Below are positions 1 to 10,896 of a stretch of DNA of 64,000 nucleotides, piece by piece (positions within the stretch are counted from its first letter, which is position 1; the number at the start of each line of letters is the position of its first letter). The DNA is from Helicoverpa zea (lineage: Eukaryota > Arthropoda > Insecta > Lepidoptera > Noctuidae): assembly GCF_022581195.2 (NCBI RefSeq), contig NC_061467.1:4278001-4342000 (forward strand). The letters are read 5' to 3'. Position numbers and translations under genes: made by a program. The notes under the pieces are model-generated. The model was given only the letters and a program-made list of their open reading frames with translations. It had not been told where the DNA came from and did not search any database.

Positions 1-16
1 GTATAAAATCCCCAAA

Positions 17-502
17 ATGACAGATTTTTCACTGTGGTTTCTTGTAATATCGATTGTTTTAATATCCTTCACTCTGCTGATGTTTGGGTAAGTACTGGAT
101 AATAATTATGATTAAAACCATGTTATACTTAACAATTTGCGCTTATCCTAACAAAGACCTTCCAATCAGCGAAACATTTTTTAACTGCTTGTTGCTGCGT
201 GGATCAGCGCCACCGGCATACAAGGGGTTTATCAATACCTTCTATAATTCTCCTACATTATGTAAAAATTTTGTTCAGACCTTCCTTTTCGATAAGTGAA
301 AAATAATCAACTCACTGATTGTTTCAGAATGAGTGTAATACCATGGTGTATACGTGACACAGTTGACCCCATTTGCTACTCTACATCGTGGTCTCGCATG
401 GCCATACCTGCACAGGACAACTTCACTGTATCGATTCCACCGCTACCACCTTACTTTTTTGAAAGTGAACTTAACTACAAAAGCTTCTCTGAATCAGTAT
501 GA
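17..502 (+). CDS. Small single-pass membrane protein, possibly 5'-partial
   Basis: Two exons, 17..87 and 328..502, join in phase through a GTAAGT donor at 88 and a TTTCAG acceptor ending at 327. The model gives 81 residues. Residues about 5-23 form one hydrophobic helix (LWFLVISIVLISFTLLMFG). The rest has three cysteines and a proline-rich PPLPPY motif near the C-terminus, the kind of PY motif that WW-domain ubiquitin ligases can bind (inference). I do not recognise the family. The frame stays open upstream to the window edge, so ATG 17 may be internal and this may be the 3' end of a larger gene. An AATAAA at 620 fits its polyadenylation. The gene is convergent with PRKRIP1, with under 200 bases between stop codons. 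Confidence 0.5.
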
Positions 503-619
503 TTTTAAATTATTGTTAATGTGTAAGATTGTTTTAGATATTTGAGTAAATAATTTATGTACTTTAATTTGTTATAATGAATCGAAAAGTTAGAAGTTGT
601 GTATTTTGTTAAATATTTA

Positions 620-625
620 AATAAA
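620..625 (+). terminator. Polyadenylation signal AATAAA
   Basis: A canonical AATAAA lies 118 bases after the stop of the first gene. It sits just before the 3' end of the convergent PRKRIP1 gene, so the two transcripts probably end very close together or overlap. Confidence 0.5.
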
Positions 626-696
626 AGACTGGGGACTTAGTGTAATTCATTTAATTTTACTTATTTTCTAGTTTCTTATATAGTTGATATTTTTTG

Positions 697-1398
697 TTAT
701 GAAGACTTTTCTTCAGGTGCTGAAGTAAGTTCTTGGTCCTTCTTAGATTCCTCTGTTTCATCGTCTTCACTACTGCTGTCAGACTGTGATGATGGATTCT
801 GCTTATTGTCTGTTTTTGTTTGTTTCCCTTTCAATTTGGCATTTTTCTTTTTCTTCAGTCTCTTAGCTCTTTTCTTAGCTGTCTTCTCTTCTGCTGCTCT
901 TCGATTCTGTTCTATTCTATTGTGATATTCTTCATCAAGTTTTTCCTGAAAGAAGTGGGTAAAATATAAAAACCAGAAGTACCCTATTATTTATAATAGT
1001 TTACTCACTCAAACACCACATTCTCATCTGTTATACCTTTTCGCTTTTCTCCTGTATGAACTTTTGCCTTGCATATTCTTTTCGTCTTAAATGTCGGTAC
1101 ACGTGAAACTCGCCCGAACCAGCGCCAGCACTCGAACCCATCACGTTGCGAACAAAATCGGGAGGTGGAGCCAATGATTTTGATCGCGGCGGCTCTGGTA
1201 TCACCACTGGTTTGTCCTGTTGATATTAAATAATGCACAATAAATGCAGAACATTGGAGTTATTTCATAATATTTGGTACAATGATATGTTTTCCTTACT
1301 GGATTTTTCATCAGCTTTTCTAATTTTAGTCTTTGTAAATCAGTTGCATTCTTTATAACGATTGGTTTTTTATCGGATTTAGATTCCGTGTCACTCAT
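697..1398 (-). CDS. PRKRIP1: PRKR-interacting protein 1 homologue
   Basis: Exons on the minus strand are 1398..1300, 1216..1037 and 945..697, all phase 0, giving 175 residues. The central block, with DFVRNVMGSSAGAG followed by GEFHVYRHLRR, is the hallmark of PRKRIP1, a nuclear double-stranded-RNA-binding protein known in vertebrates as a PKR-binding factor and found in catalytic-stage spliceosomes. The N-terminus KNATDLQRLKLEKLMKNP also matches. Residues about 95-145 are a lysine/arginine/glutamate-rich helix (KKRAKRLKKKKNAK) that would serve as nuclear localisation signal. The C-terminus is an acidic serine stretch (SSSEDDE). The start is the first ATG of the frame, and length is normal for the family. 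It is divergent from enolase, so the 1.0-kb spacer upstream may hold promoters for both. Confidence 0.93.
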
Positions 1399-2418
1399 TA
1401 TTGGAGCAGAATAAGTATTTATTACTGAATAGGAACACGAAGAATGCAGTAACCAAAATAAACAGATTCAGCAAATTTCTAAGGAATCTTGACTTGCTGT
1501 AGTTGCTGTCAAATATAACAATAATAGTCAGTGTCATTATCTATGCATTTTCTTGACAGAAAGAGAGTAGCTTCAACCGTTACTTTCCAAAACACGTCAT
1601 GGTGGTAAGGTACGGTTGTGCATATCAAGATTTTCCAACTGTCCTTATGGACGAATGATATCGGTCAAAGTGAAATCTTTCCAACATTCATTGGCAATTC
1701 AAAGATTTTTATCTAACCAATGTCTCCGATATAAAATTATTAAGAAATGTTTTCACCAAGCTTGCGGTGTACACATGAACAAGGATCTAATATTAAATTG
1801 CTCTCCGCGCTAGCTATTCCCGTATATAAATAATTATCTGGTGGATACTTAAAAATTAACCAAGTTAAAATGAAGTACAGTTACGGTTTCTAAGATCAGT
1901 TTTTGCAGCTCTAGTTTCACCTTGTGAAGGACAAAGCTAGTCAACTATTGGCACTTTCCGGCGAATCCGGCGAATTCGTGCAATTAGATTGATTCCGTTT
2001 GATTGCTGAATTTACAGAAATACAGTCATGTAAGTAATACATTTCCTACTTAGTGTTAATAAATGATTTAGCTAATTTACTTGCTAGAATTTTCTGTAAA
2101 ATATATTTATAAATGCCGGTTTTACATAACTTTTGCTTCAGGTTTTGCATACGTCAATTGTTAAAGTTAACTAAATTTTAAATTGTCAGGTGTAATAATA
2201 ATCTTAAATATTTTGTGTTATGATAATTAACTTGATTTTAAAACGTAGTCTTACCGACTACTATCGTCCTCAACCTATAGTTGACCTTGCCGCGTTTAGA
2301 TGACTAAATTGAGGTAGGTAATGATAACATTGATAATCCGCTAAGAAAACAATTTTAAAACATCGGAGAACAATATTTACACAAATTAATTAGAAACTTT
2401 ATGCCCCTTTTATCTAGA
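1399..2418 (+). promoter_or_regulatory. Divergent PRKRIP1/enolase promoter region with enolase 5' leader
   Basis: No coding exon is visible here. A GTAAGT donor at 2030 and an acceptor ending at 2417 (TATCTAG) imply that a non-coding 5' exon of enolase ends at 2029 and that a 388-base intron splits the leader, as is common for enolase genes. Transcription start sites for both genes should lie between about 1400 and 2029. I could not identify a TATA box with confidence. Confidence 0.55.
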
Positions 2419-5299
2419 ATGCCGATCAAGTCCATCAAAGCCCGTCAAATCTTCGACTCCCGTGGCAACCCCACTGTGGAGGTTGACTTGGTATGTAATT
2501 ACTATCGATTTTTCTTTTTATTTAATTCTTCAAACCAATTAATTTTAAAGAGCCAAGAGGTAGCGATGAGGAGGAGTTTTTTTATGCAATTTTTTAAACA
2601 TTTATATTAAGTGTATATATTAGGTAATAAGTTAGTTGTAAGTTGTATATATATTCATTATTAAGATATTGTAAAAAGTTCTTGTAAATAAATTTTTCCA
2701 TTAATTTTAATGGGACAATTCAATAATTTGAATTCCAGTTGGAATCTCATTAGACAGTGCGCTGATTTTTCTTGGTTACATTGATTAAGCTAGCTATCCT
2801 CCATCCACTCCATTTGCTAGTTTGTTTTTATTACCATAATAATGTATGAACCTAATAATTTCAACATAGGTCACCGAGTTGGGCCTGTTCCGTGCAGCAG
2901 TCCCATCTGGTGCTTCCACTGGTGTCCATGAAGCTCTGGAACTCCGAGACAACATCAAGGGCCAGTACCATGGCAAGGGAGTCCTCACTGCCATCAAGAA
3001 CATCAATGAGACCATCGCTCCTGAGCTGCTGAAACAGAACCTTGAGGTCACACAGCAGAAGGAGGTATGTACCAATATTTTATATAACCTTCACTTTGAC
3101 CTTAACGGAACTATTAACAGGTCAATTATGATTTATTAAGGATTATCTTACACGTCACAAGAGTTTTGATGTTTAGCCAGCTTAAAAAATGGAGAAGGAT
3201 TTTTTTTGACATTTCCCTACTCGTCTCACAGGATCTACTTTTGCATGGATAATAAATAACATATGTGTAGCATATAATTCTGATACAGCATATAAAGCTA
3301 TAATACTGCCAAGTTTTATCAAATATATTCTGTAGTTTTTTCAGGAGAGAGTAACAAGCATACTTTCATGTGCATAATAAATGTTACTGGATTGTCATCC
3401 AAGCATTAATACATATGCTTATAAGTTTCCCTATTACACATACATATTATAGTATGAGTCACTTTTTACTTCTCACAAAGTTTTCCTTCCTATAAATAAA
3501 TGGCTATACTAAAACACAGCCTATTGTAAATTATGAAAAGAACTAAGATAAAGTAAATAAAAAGTAAAAAAATTAGGTACGGCTGCAATATTAACCTGAC
3601 TAGAATATTATCACGTTATGAATAACTTGTGCACAAAAAATAGATGTGATGCAACATATGTTAAGCTGTTTAACAACCAGCATATTATTACTCATACCAA
3701 TGATAACCCAAAGAAGGTAAATGTAAATATACCTTATCAGAGTTTACAGCATTAGTTATAAAGTCACCTGTCTGATCCTCTACCGATTTTATTGTAAGTC
3801 TTAAGAATAGTAATACATTTTAAACTATTGGTTAACAGATTGACCAGTTCATGCTGGGTTTGGATGGCACTGAAAACAAGTCAAAGTTGGGTGCCAACGC
3901 CATCCTTGGCGTGTCTCTGGCCGTTGCTAAGGCCGGAGCTGCTAAGAAGGGTGTGCCTCTATACAAGCACTTGGCTGATTTGGCTGGCAATGCCGATATT
4001 GTCCTACCTGTACCTGCCTTCAATGTCATCAACGGTGGCTCTCATGCTGGTAACAAGCTGGCGATGCAGGAATTCATGATCCTGCCTACTGGTGATTATT
4101 TTTCACTTATAGTACTCTGCTTTATGAATAAAACCATATCAGGCTTCTGATTTCCTAATAAAGATTTGTTTTCAATTCAAAAGCTAACTAAAATGGTCTT
4201 ACCTAGGTGCTGCTTCCTTCAGTGAGGCTATGCGTATGGGCTCTGAGGTCTACCACCACTTGAAGAAGATCATTAAGGAGAAGTTCGGCCTTGACTCCAC
4301 TGCTGTCGGTGATGAGGGTGGCTTTGCTCCCAACATCCAGAACAACAAGGATGCTCTCTTCCTGATTCAGGATGCTATCCAGCAGGCTGGTTACACTGGC
4401 AAGGTAAGAAGGTTATCTACACTGTTACATCATTCTCTAACTCATGGTAAATTATATTAGCAATACATTTGTATAAATCTACTTTTCAATTAGATACAAT
4501 TGTCGCTAGAATTGCATAACAAATTACTTTGTTTATTCTTTAGATTGAAATTGGAATGGATGTTGCTGCATCTGAATTCTTCAAGAATGGCACCTATGAC
4601 CTTGACTTCAAGAACCCTAAGTCCAACCCTGCTGACTACCTGTCTTCTGAGAAGTTGGCTGAGGTGTACCTGGACTTCATCAAAGATTTCCCCATGGTTT
4701 CCATTGAAGACCCCTTCGACCAGGACGACTGGGCAGCGTGGGCTAGCCTCACCTCCCGCACACCCATCCAGATTGTAGGAGATGATCTTACAGTGAGTAA
4801 ATCTACTTATATTAGGACCCAACAATATCCTATCTACAAAAAGTGAAATATTTACTTCAATGCTCTGTGTACAGGTCACAAACCCCAAGCGTATTGCCAC
4901 AGCTGTTGAGAAGAAAGCTTGCAACTGTTTGCTGTTGAAAGTCAACCAGATTGGCAGCGTAACTGAATCCATTGATGCTCACCTGCTGGCCAAGAAGAAC
5001 GGATGGGGCACCATGGTTTCTCACAGGTCTGTATATTATATGAATAGTAGAAGAAAAATAATGATTTGGCTATGTTTTTGATGGAATAGAGTTTGAAATT
5101 TCTTGTTGTTATCAGGTCTGGAGAGACTGAAGACACCTTCATTGCTGACCTCGTAGTGGGTCTGTCCACCGGTCAGATCAAGACTGGCGCGCCGTGCCGC
5201 TCGGAGCGTCTCGCCAAGTACAACCAGATCCTCCGCATTGAAGAGGAACTCGGATCTGCTGCTAAATACGCCGGCAAGAACTTCCGCAGGCCTGTTTAA
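2419..5299 (+). CDS. Eno: Enolase (2-phosphoglycerate dehydratase)
   Basis: Seven coding exons: 2419..2490, 2870..3064, 3839..4091, 4207..4403, 4544..4792, 4875..5026 and 5116..5299. They give 433 residues, full length for animal enolase. The enzyme converts 2-phosphoglycerate to phosphoenolpyruvate in glycolysis as a cytosolic dimer. All the expected catalytic residues can be placed: Ser40 in the SGASTG loop, His158 (GGSHAGN), Glu167, Glu210 (GDEGGFAPN), Mg ligands Asp245, Glu294 (SIEDPFDQDDW) and Asp319, and Lys344 (LLLKVNQIGS). The start at 2419 (MPIKSIKARQIF) matches other enolases. The in-frame ATG at 2401 lies upstream of the TATCTAG acceptor and is probably intronic. Introns are 84-774 bases; the longest, 3065-3838, is AT-rich and shows nothing else. 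Confidence 0.98.
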
Positions 5300-5586
5300 T
5301 TGCACAAAGACGTAAAAAGGGCATGTTCCAGTACTATAGGAAAATGTGACTGAAATGAGTATGCTCTTAAAATGTTATACAGCATTTTACCCTCTGTAGA
5401 ATACATAGATACATGATGTAACAAATTAAGATATTATTTCAGCACATATTGTCAAAAGTTTATACTTTTATTTATAAGAGATTACTGGCTGTAGTGATTG
5501 TATTAGTGTCGAATGTATGATGCTATTTATTTAAATTTTAAGATTATTTTTTAATTAAAAATGATTTGATATCAAGGCGTATGTTC

Positions 5587-5592
5587 AATAAA
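5587..5592 (+). terminator. Enolase polyadenylation signal
   Basis: AATAAA lies 288 bases after the enolase stop codon and is followed by a T/G-rich tract (GTGTTTTTATT). It is the best candidate for the 3' end of the mRNA. Confidence 0.6.
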
Positions 5593-6483
5593 TAATGATG
5601 TTATTGTAATCGTGTTTTTATTAGAGTTGTCTCAAACTTCCACCAACAGTTATCATTAGAGTGAATCTATTTTTGTAGATTCTTAACTATGAACTATTCT
5701 TAGTTCGGGCATATGTCCCTGTTTCATACATGTATCGCAAGGCGCCCAACTTCGGTTGGGATAAATATATTTGCGTGATATACTGATATCCAAAAAGGAT
5801 TTCTCTGCAACTCGCTCGTTATTTTGAGCCGCCCGCCGCGCCGTTAACTTTGGTGAGAGCTGTGGAAGGTATTAGATAAGCTTTTGACATGGGTGGTTCT
5901 GGTTTATTCTGATAATTTTCTGAATAAGGGATCCTTTCCTCTTGCAACATCATTATATCAGCCAAATGCCCTCCACTGCTGAACGTAGGCCTCCCCCAAG
6001 AAACACCTAAATAAATTATTTTTCATTATCACTTTGTTAAAATAATTTCAATTTAGTTTGTTAAATTCTACGCAACCCTTTATACGTGGACTGTGCAGTC
6101 TGAGGTCCGATTGTTTTTTTAAACAAATTAGGTAGGTACCTTCATATTTTTTTAGAAAGGAAAAGCGTTCAAACAAGATCTTGGGTAGGTAAATAAATTG
6201 TCTACGATCAAATAACCTGCAAACACGCGACTCATGCGTGATTGCGACGCCCGCGCCGCCTGCGTGGCCGGTTTACCAAGAAAAGAGAAACTTCATAGTG
6301 ATAGATAGAACAGTAGGTACAATAAATGATTGAAGCGTGCATTAATCGTGTTTTTACGATAATAAGTAGTAAACATTTGCTCAGTACAAACAACTCGGCT
6401 CGTTGTAATAATCGCTTTGCTTAATTAAGCTCAGTGTTTAGTCTCGTTATTGCATTGGGTTCGATTGCTACCTACTTTCAACA
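5593..6483. other. Intergenic spacer with a degraded dispersed-repeat fragment
   Basis: No exon is visible. Around 5958-6003 there is a fragment resembling the body of the lepidopteran repeat seen intact at 49779-50086 (CCACTGCTGAACGTAGGCCT here, CCACTGCTGGGCACAGGCCT there). The last 250 bases before 6484 should hold the promoter and 5' leader of the next gene. Confidence 0.4.
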
Positions 6484-9400
6484 ATGGCTCAAAACAAACA
6501 AGAACTTAATGTTGTGACATATATGTGTCCAAGTCATCCCGTACAACTGTACGAATTGATACTAGAGTTACTTGAGGATGCCTTGGGTTGTTACACCACC
6601 TTGCAATATGAAAGTAGAAGCCCGGGACCGTTACCGGATCGTCCGGATCCTTTTTCAACTGGCAAAGCTGACTTGGGTAAGATTTTATTGCACTAATTAA
6701 TTCTTTCAAATTAAATCCAACGCTTTACTGCGATGTGCATACGTACCTACAGGTGAAGCAGCTTGAGGATAAAACTAGTCTACGAAATTTTATAAATGTA
6801 GGTAAGGAATGTGTGTCTGTCGAATAAACCAGCAGCTTCTGTTGAAGTTTTAAAACTTTTTCATTTAGTAAATATGTAATTAGGAATTAGGTATTACATG
6901 GTTTTAAATAAAACGTTTGTTTTATTATTTGTAACTTTCAGCGTTCATGACTGCATCTGCGTACATGAAATTACGCGAAAAGGGAAAGACTTACATAGAT
7001 CTGCTTCCGGTAACGCCTGTTTTCGCACATCAAATGAACGTGGAAAATAAACCTGGATATTTCTCAGACATTATCATTCACAGTGATAAAAAGTAAGAAC
7101 CCTTATCCTTAGGTAGAGAGGTATTTAAAACAGCCGATTATATTTTCATTTTCATAGTATATTATAGTTCGGCCATTCAGAGAATGCGTTCCTGACACGT
7201 CGCGATTGAACTGACGACGTAATAACATTCATTGATTATTGATATAATAATGTTGTTTTAATGCTCCTCAATTGTTAAAACGGTAAACAACCAGCAAAAA
7301 TATTTTTATCGTAACTGCAACGCCATTGCAAAGTTACGTCGTCAGTTCAATCGCGACGTGTCAGGAACGCATTCTCTGAATGGCCGAACTATAGTAGCAG
7401 TATAGCGGTATAGCGCGACTACTGAACATGGGGTTCGATTCCCAAGTCGGGCCGAAATCACTTTGTGGATTTTATTAACTTTCACAAAGCATACAGCCCG
7501 ATTGATACACCCATGCGTCTCTCTCCGGTAATGTCGAATTGCTGTCCCATCGGGCTTTGAGAATGTAGGTACCTACCTACCTGAGTTTGCACCATAGAAA
7601 TCTAAAATGTACACACAAATGCTTGTGCACTATGTTAAAATATGTTTTGCTCACTCAGCCAGGGCCCCGATTCTCCTAATTTTACTTAAGCGTCATACGA
7701 TTCACGTTCGACTCGGTTCGACTGAGATCCAATCCCGACTCGATTACGATTGAAGCGTATGTGGCATTCCGCTATTTTTTCTCTGAAATAAACGTTTTTA
7801 TCCTTTTCTGTCATTCAATAATGAATCATTTTGTCTGCAAATGATTTACGATTGCAAAATGATTGTACAGCAAACTACCGTATAGATAGATAGACCAAAA
7901 TCACCAAAATAGCAGACCAATCGCACACCAATCAAATGTCAATCGAATACGATTGGTCTTTTATTAGTAGCAGAATGCCCGATATGGTTAAAACTGCTAT
8001 TGCGATCATATTGCGATTCGATTTCTATTCGATTTTGTCATTATTAACTTAGGAGAATCGGGCCCCAGCCGATAAACTTATAGAGAACAGCCGCCGCAGC
8101 CGACAATCGGCCTAAACGCCATTATCATTATAGTTCGGCCATTCAGAGAATGCGTTCCTGACACGTCGCGATTGAACTGACGACGTAACTACATTCATTG
8201 ATTATTGATATAATAATGTTGTTTTAATGCTCCTCAATTGTTAAAACGGTAAACAACCAGCAAAAATATTTTTATCGTAACTGCAACGCCATTGCAAAGT
8301 TACGTCGTCAGTTCAATCGCGACGTGTCAGGAACGCATTCTCTGAATGGCCGAACTATAAGTACCTATATACCTACTTACTAAAGTCTAACGGTCAAAGT
8401 CAAACAAATAATGTACTCAAATACTGAATGAAACCACTCAATATTAAAGATGATTCAAACATAATTCTATCTAGATAGGCAGACTTACCTACGAAAAACC
8501 TCTACGGTAGGTAGGACCTACCTACCTATCTAGTTATGCGCTCTTTTCAAAATATTTAAACCACTGGTATGGTATCGTTGTTGAAATCTAAAAATCAGTA
8601 GGTATGGTTTATATAACACTGATACACATGAGTTTTTGAACGTTAGGTATCTACATATTATTTCCATTGAAATAAATACATACACAATAGATAAAAATGT
8701 TATCAGCATGTCATTGACTTCTGATAAGAATGAGTCTTCTATTATTCTACAATTAGCTACCAGACTGCTAATATTGTTTTATCGAAACTTACTGTACCTC
8801 ATACTTAACATAGTTAATTTATTATTTCAGAGCTCATAATGTGAATACGTTACTAGATCTCCGTGGTTGTACATTTGCATACAGTGACGAAGAATCTCTG
8901 AGTGGAAGTAAAATAGTTCTGAAAACATTAAAAGAAAAGGGCGAAAACGCATCTTTTTTTGGATCATTGCTAAGTATGTGTATACCTGCCACCTATTTAT
9001 GAATTTCACTTTAATTTCTGATTTATTAATGTTGTTTTTTTGTGTGTTTGATAAATACTTAGTCCTTTTGATATTATTTTGAAGACTTACCCAATTTCCG
9101 AGTCATTGGTTGGAATAGATTATCATAATGCCGTTAGATGTCGCTAAAACCATCGATTAAGTAATTTTATTTATTTATAGTAAGCGATATCGCTGCCTAT
9201 CTATTTATTTTTTCATAATGCTTTATTTCAGGATCTGGATCACATTTAGCATCAGCTCAGATGGTTCTGTCTAAACAAGCAGAATGGGCTGCGGTTGATT
9301 CAACAACTCTCCTTTATTCAAAAAACTATATGTTTGATGGTGGAAAAGATATTATCACTTTGGAAACATTGGGCCGTTTGCCACCGTATCCTATTGTAGT

Positions 9401-10204
9401 AAATGCAAAGTTAAGAGGTGAGTGTGAGTAATCCTAGTAGTCCCCGAATCGTCAGTAGACAGATCTTTTGATTTAGCTGAAAAATATAAAATGTGTCCTT
9501 CATTGATATTGGGAGTTGAGTCGGTATGCCACATACCACCATAGTAGTCTGTAACACAGGTCTAAACTGATGTTGATACGGCTGGACATGGAAGATGACC
9601 GTCTAATTAGGATTTCTGGAAAAGTATAACAATTCTTTTTTGTTGGTCTGGTAGTAGCATAATTCGACTAAGGTATCTATTGTGCTGACTGTGCATGGCG
9701 GGCGTCTCGGGTTCGATTCCTAGGCTAGAGTATAGAAGTTGGTGATTGATACAAGGGTTATTAGAGAACACGTAAATCAGTAAATGACGATCCTGTGCCT
9801 GATCCCTCCCCGGAGTCAGATTGTCATCGCATCAGACTGAAAGAGTGAGGAAATTGTACCTATGTCTGCGCAAATGCTTGTGCACTATAATATGGAATAA
9901 TTATGCCTTGCGCTGTTAGCTCATCTCCTTAAAGAGAACAGCTGCAGTTGCCGTTATTATTATATGTATACAAACTTAAAAAAATCTTGCCATATTTTTA
10001 TATTTCCTAAATTACTTTACAGCTGAAACAAAAAAAGCGATATCAAATGCACTGCTTAACTTGCCTCAGGAACCACAGTGGAAAAGTAAATTTGCAAAGT
10101 TTGGTGTAATCAAGTTTGAGGCTAACAGTGATGTCGCTTACAATGGGCCGCCTGCACAGGTGTGGGCCATCCAGAACGAAAAACTCAATGTTCGGTATTA
10201 TTAG
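6484..10204 (+). CDS. PhnD-like periplasmic-binding-protein-fold protein
   Basis: Five exons: 6484..6676, 6942..7092, 8831..8973, 9232..9417 and 10023..10204, giving 284 residues. Several motifs match the phosphonate-binding (PhnD, PF12974-type) substrate-binding proteins of bacterial ABC transporters: an ADLAFMTASAYMKL block at about 62-75 (bacterial form DVAFLGPSAY), DLRGCTFAYSDEESLSGS at 124-141 (bacterial DLKGKTVAFVDPNSTSG), EWAAVDSTTL at about 180-189 and LPPYPIVVNAKL near 215. There is no signal peptide, lipobox or membrane helix, so the protein is predicted cytosolic rather than part of a transporter. No ABC permease or ATPase lies nearby. The ligand is unknown. Five spliced exons and insect-type introns argue against contamination. 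Intron 2 holds the transposon cluster at 7163-8359, intron 4 a SINE. Confidence 0.85.
7163..7393 (+). mobile_element. Palindromic MITE, copy 1 (231 bp)
   Basis: The first and last 60 bases are perfect inverted repeats, beginning TATAGTTCGGCCATTCAGAG. The 110-base centre is AT-rich and has no ORF. TATA stands at both ends, consistent with a TA target duplication. Three further copies lie at 8129, 24961 and 44637. This copy differs from copies 2 and 3 by about two bases just inside the left arm. It lies in intron 2 of the PhnD-like gene. The superfamily is undetermined. Confidence 0.88.
7394..8128 (+). mobile_element. tRNA-headed SINE split by another element
   Basis: The two parts are 7394-7660 and 8067-8128. 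The head has a Pol III B-box-like GGTTCGATTCC near 7433. The body words CCCATCGGGCT, AAATGCTTGTGCACTAT and AGAGAACAGC recur in the copies at 9655-9965 and 26812-27050. The interruption is the MITE at 7661-8066. The composite lies exactly between two same-orientation palindromic MITEs. Outer borders are approximate because I could not identify a target duplication. Confidence 0.6.
7661..8066. mobile_element. MITE with GGGCCCCGATTCTCC-type termini (406 bp)
   Basis: The left end reads AGGGCCCCGATTCTCCTAA and the right end is its near-complement TTAGGAGAATCGGGCCCC. AGCC on both sides (7657-7660, 8067-8070) looks like a 4-bp target duplication. It interrupts the surrounding SINE, so it inserted after the SINE. 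The interior is rich in ATTCGATT-like words and has no ORF. Confidence 0.7.
8129..8359 (+). mobile_element. Palindromic MITE, copy 2 (231 bp)
   Basis: Same orientation, length and 60-base terminal inverted repeats as the copy at 7163, with only about two differences over 231 bases. Together they flank 735 bp of nested SINE and MITE sequence. Confidence 0.88.
9655..9965 (+). mobile_element. tRNA-derived SINE
   Basis: The head carries a B-box-like GGTTCGATTCC near 9713. The body shares with the copies at 7394 and 26812 the words GCAAATGCTTGTGCACTAT and AAAGAGAACAGCTGC. It lies in intron 4 of the PhnD-like gene, upstream of the acceptor at 10022. Ends are approximate. Confidence 0.55.
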
Positions 10205-10399
10205 AGCATTTCTAATAATTTCTTTACTGTATATTATTTATATTTTATATACTGACTTCACTCCTAAATAGGAACTAATAAATAAAAGTTAATGAATGAT
10301 ATTGTTTTGTGTATTATGTATAATTTTTTATTTGTACATAAATATTCAAGAGCTTTTTTAACTACATGCAGGAACCTAGCCACAATATACCAAATCACA

Positions 10400-10562
10400 T
10401 CAATTTTTTGGTTTGCATTTTTGTAAAACAATGTTCAAAGACACTACGTCTTTTTTCTTGTTTCCACAATCAATGAGAACACCACGTGGCACTTTAATGA
10501 TTCCCAGTGTTGTTGGTGCGTCTTGTTTACTTTTCATGGATTGGGATTGGGAAGGTCCTGTC
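10400..10562 (-). CDS. Orphan terminal exon of an unrecognised gene
   Basis: A plausible acceptor (ATATTGCAG) precedes a 54-codon open stretch, TGPSQSQSMKSKQDAPTTLG continuing to a lysine-rich end, with stop at 10400-10402. An AATAAA on the minus strand near 10330 gives it a proper 3' end, convergent with the PhnD-like gene. The frame is also open upstream to an ATG at 10705, which would make a 101-residue single-exon protein. The phase is compatible with direct splicing from KGD4 exon 1, so an alternative last exon is possible. I do not recognise the peptide and cannot choose between these models. Confidence 0.35.
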
Positions 10563-10896
10563 TGCAATATTAAGTGCATATAAATATATGACTGAAAGTT
10601 GTAAATAAATAATGTTATTCGATAAAAAGTGACTAATAATTTAACTATATGTATTTCAAATGCCTGACCAGTATAAACATTACTAACAGTTATGAAGTTC
10701 AGCATGACAATAATTACATGTTATGCTGATGCTGTCAGCTTTGCAACTCATGCATATGATTTACAAATGTAAATGCTGCTCAATTTTTTAAATTAATATA
10801 TCTAATGCTACTAGTAGCTAAGTTATTAAATACTGTGTATTTATTAACCAAGGTCTACTTTTGAAAACTGCATCTACTATATGGTAAGTTGAGGGA

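Noticed and set aside
4490..4972. A 160-codon open frame antisense to enolase exons 5-6
   Set aside because: It mirrors codon-biased enolase exons and crosses an intron; no family features are visible. It is a shadow frame.
6484..10204. Bacterial contamination as the source of the PhnD-like gene
   Set aside because: The coding sequence is broken by four GT-AG introns containing insect repeats and lies between normal insect genes.
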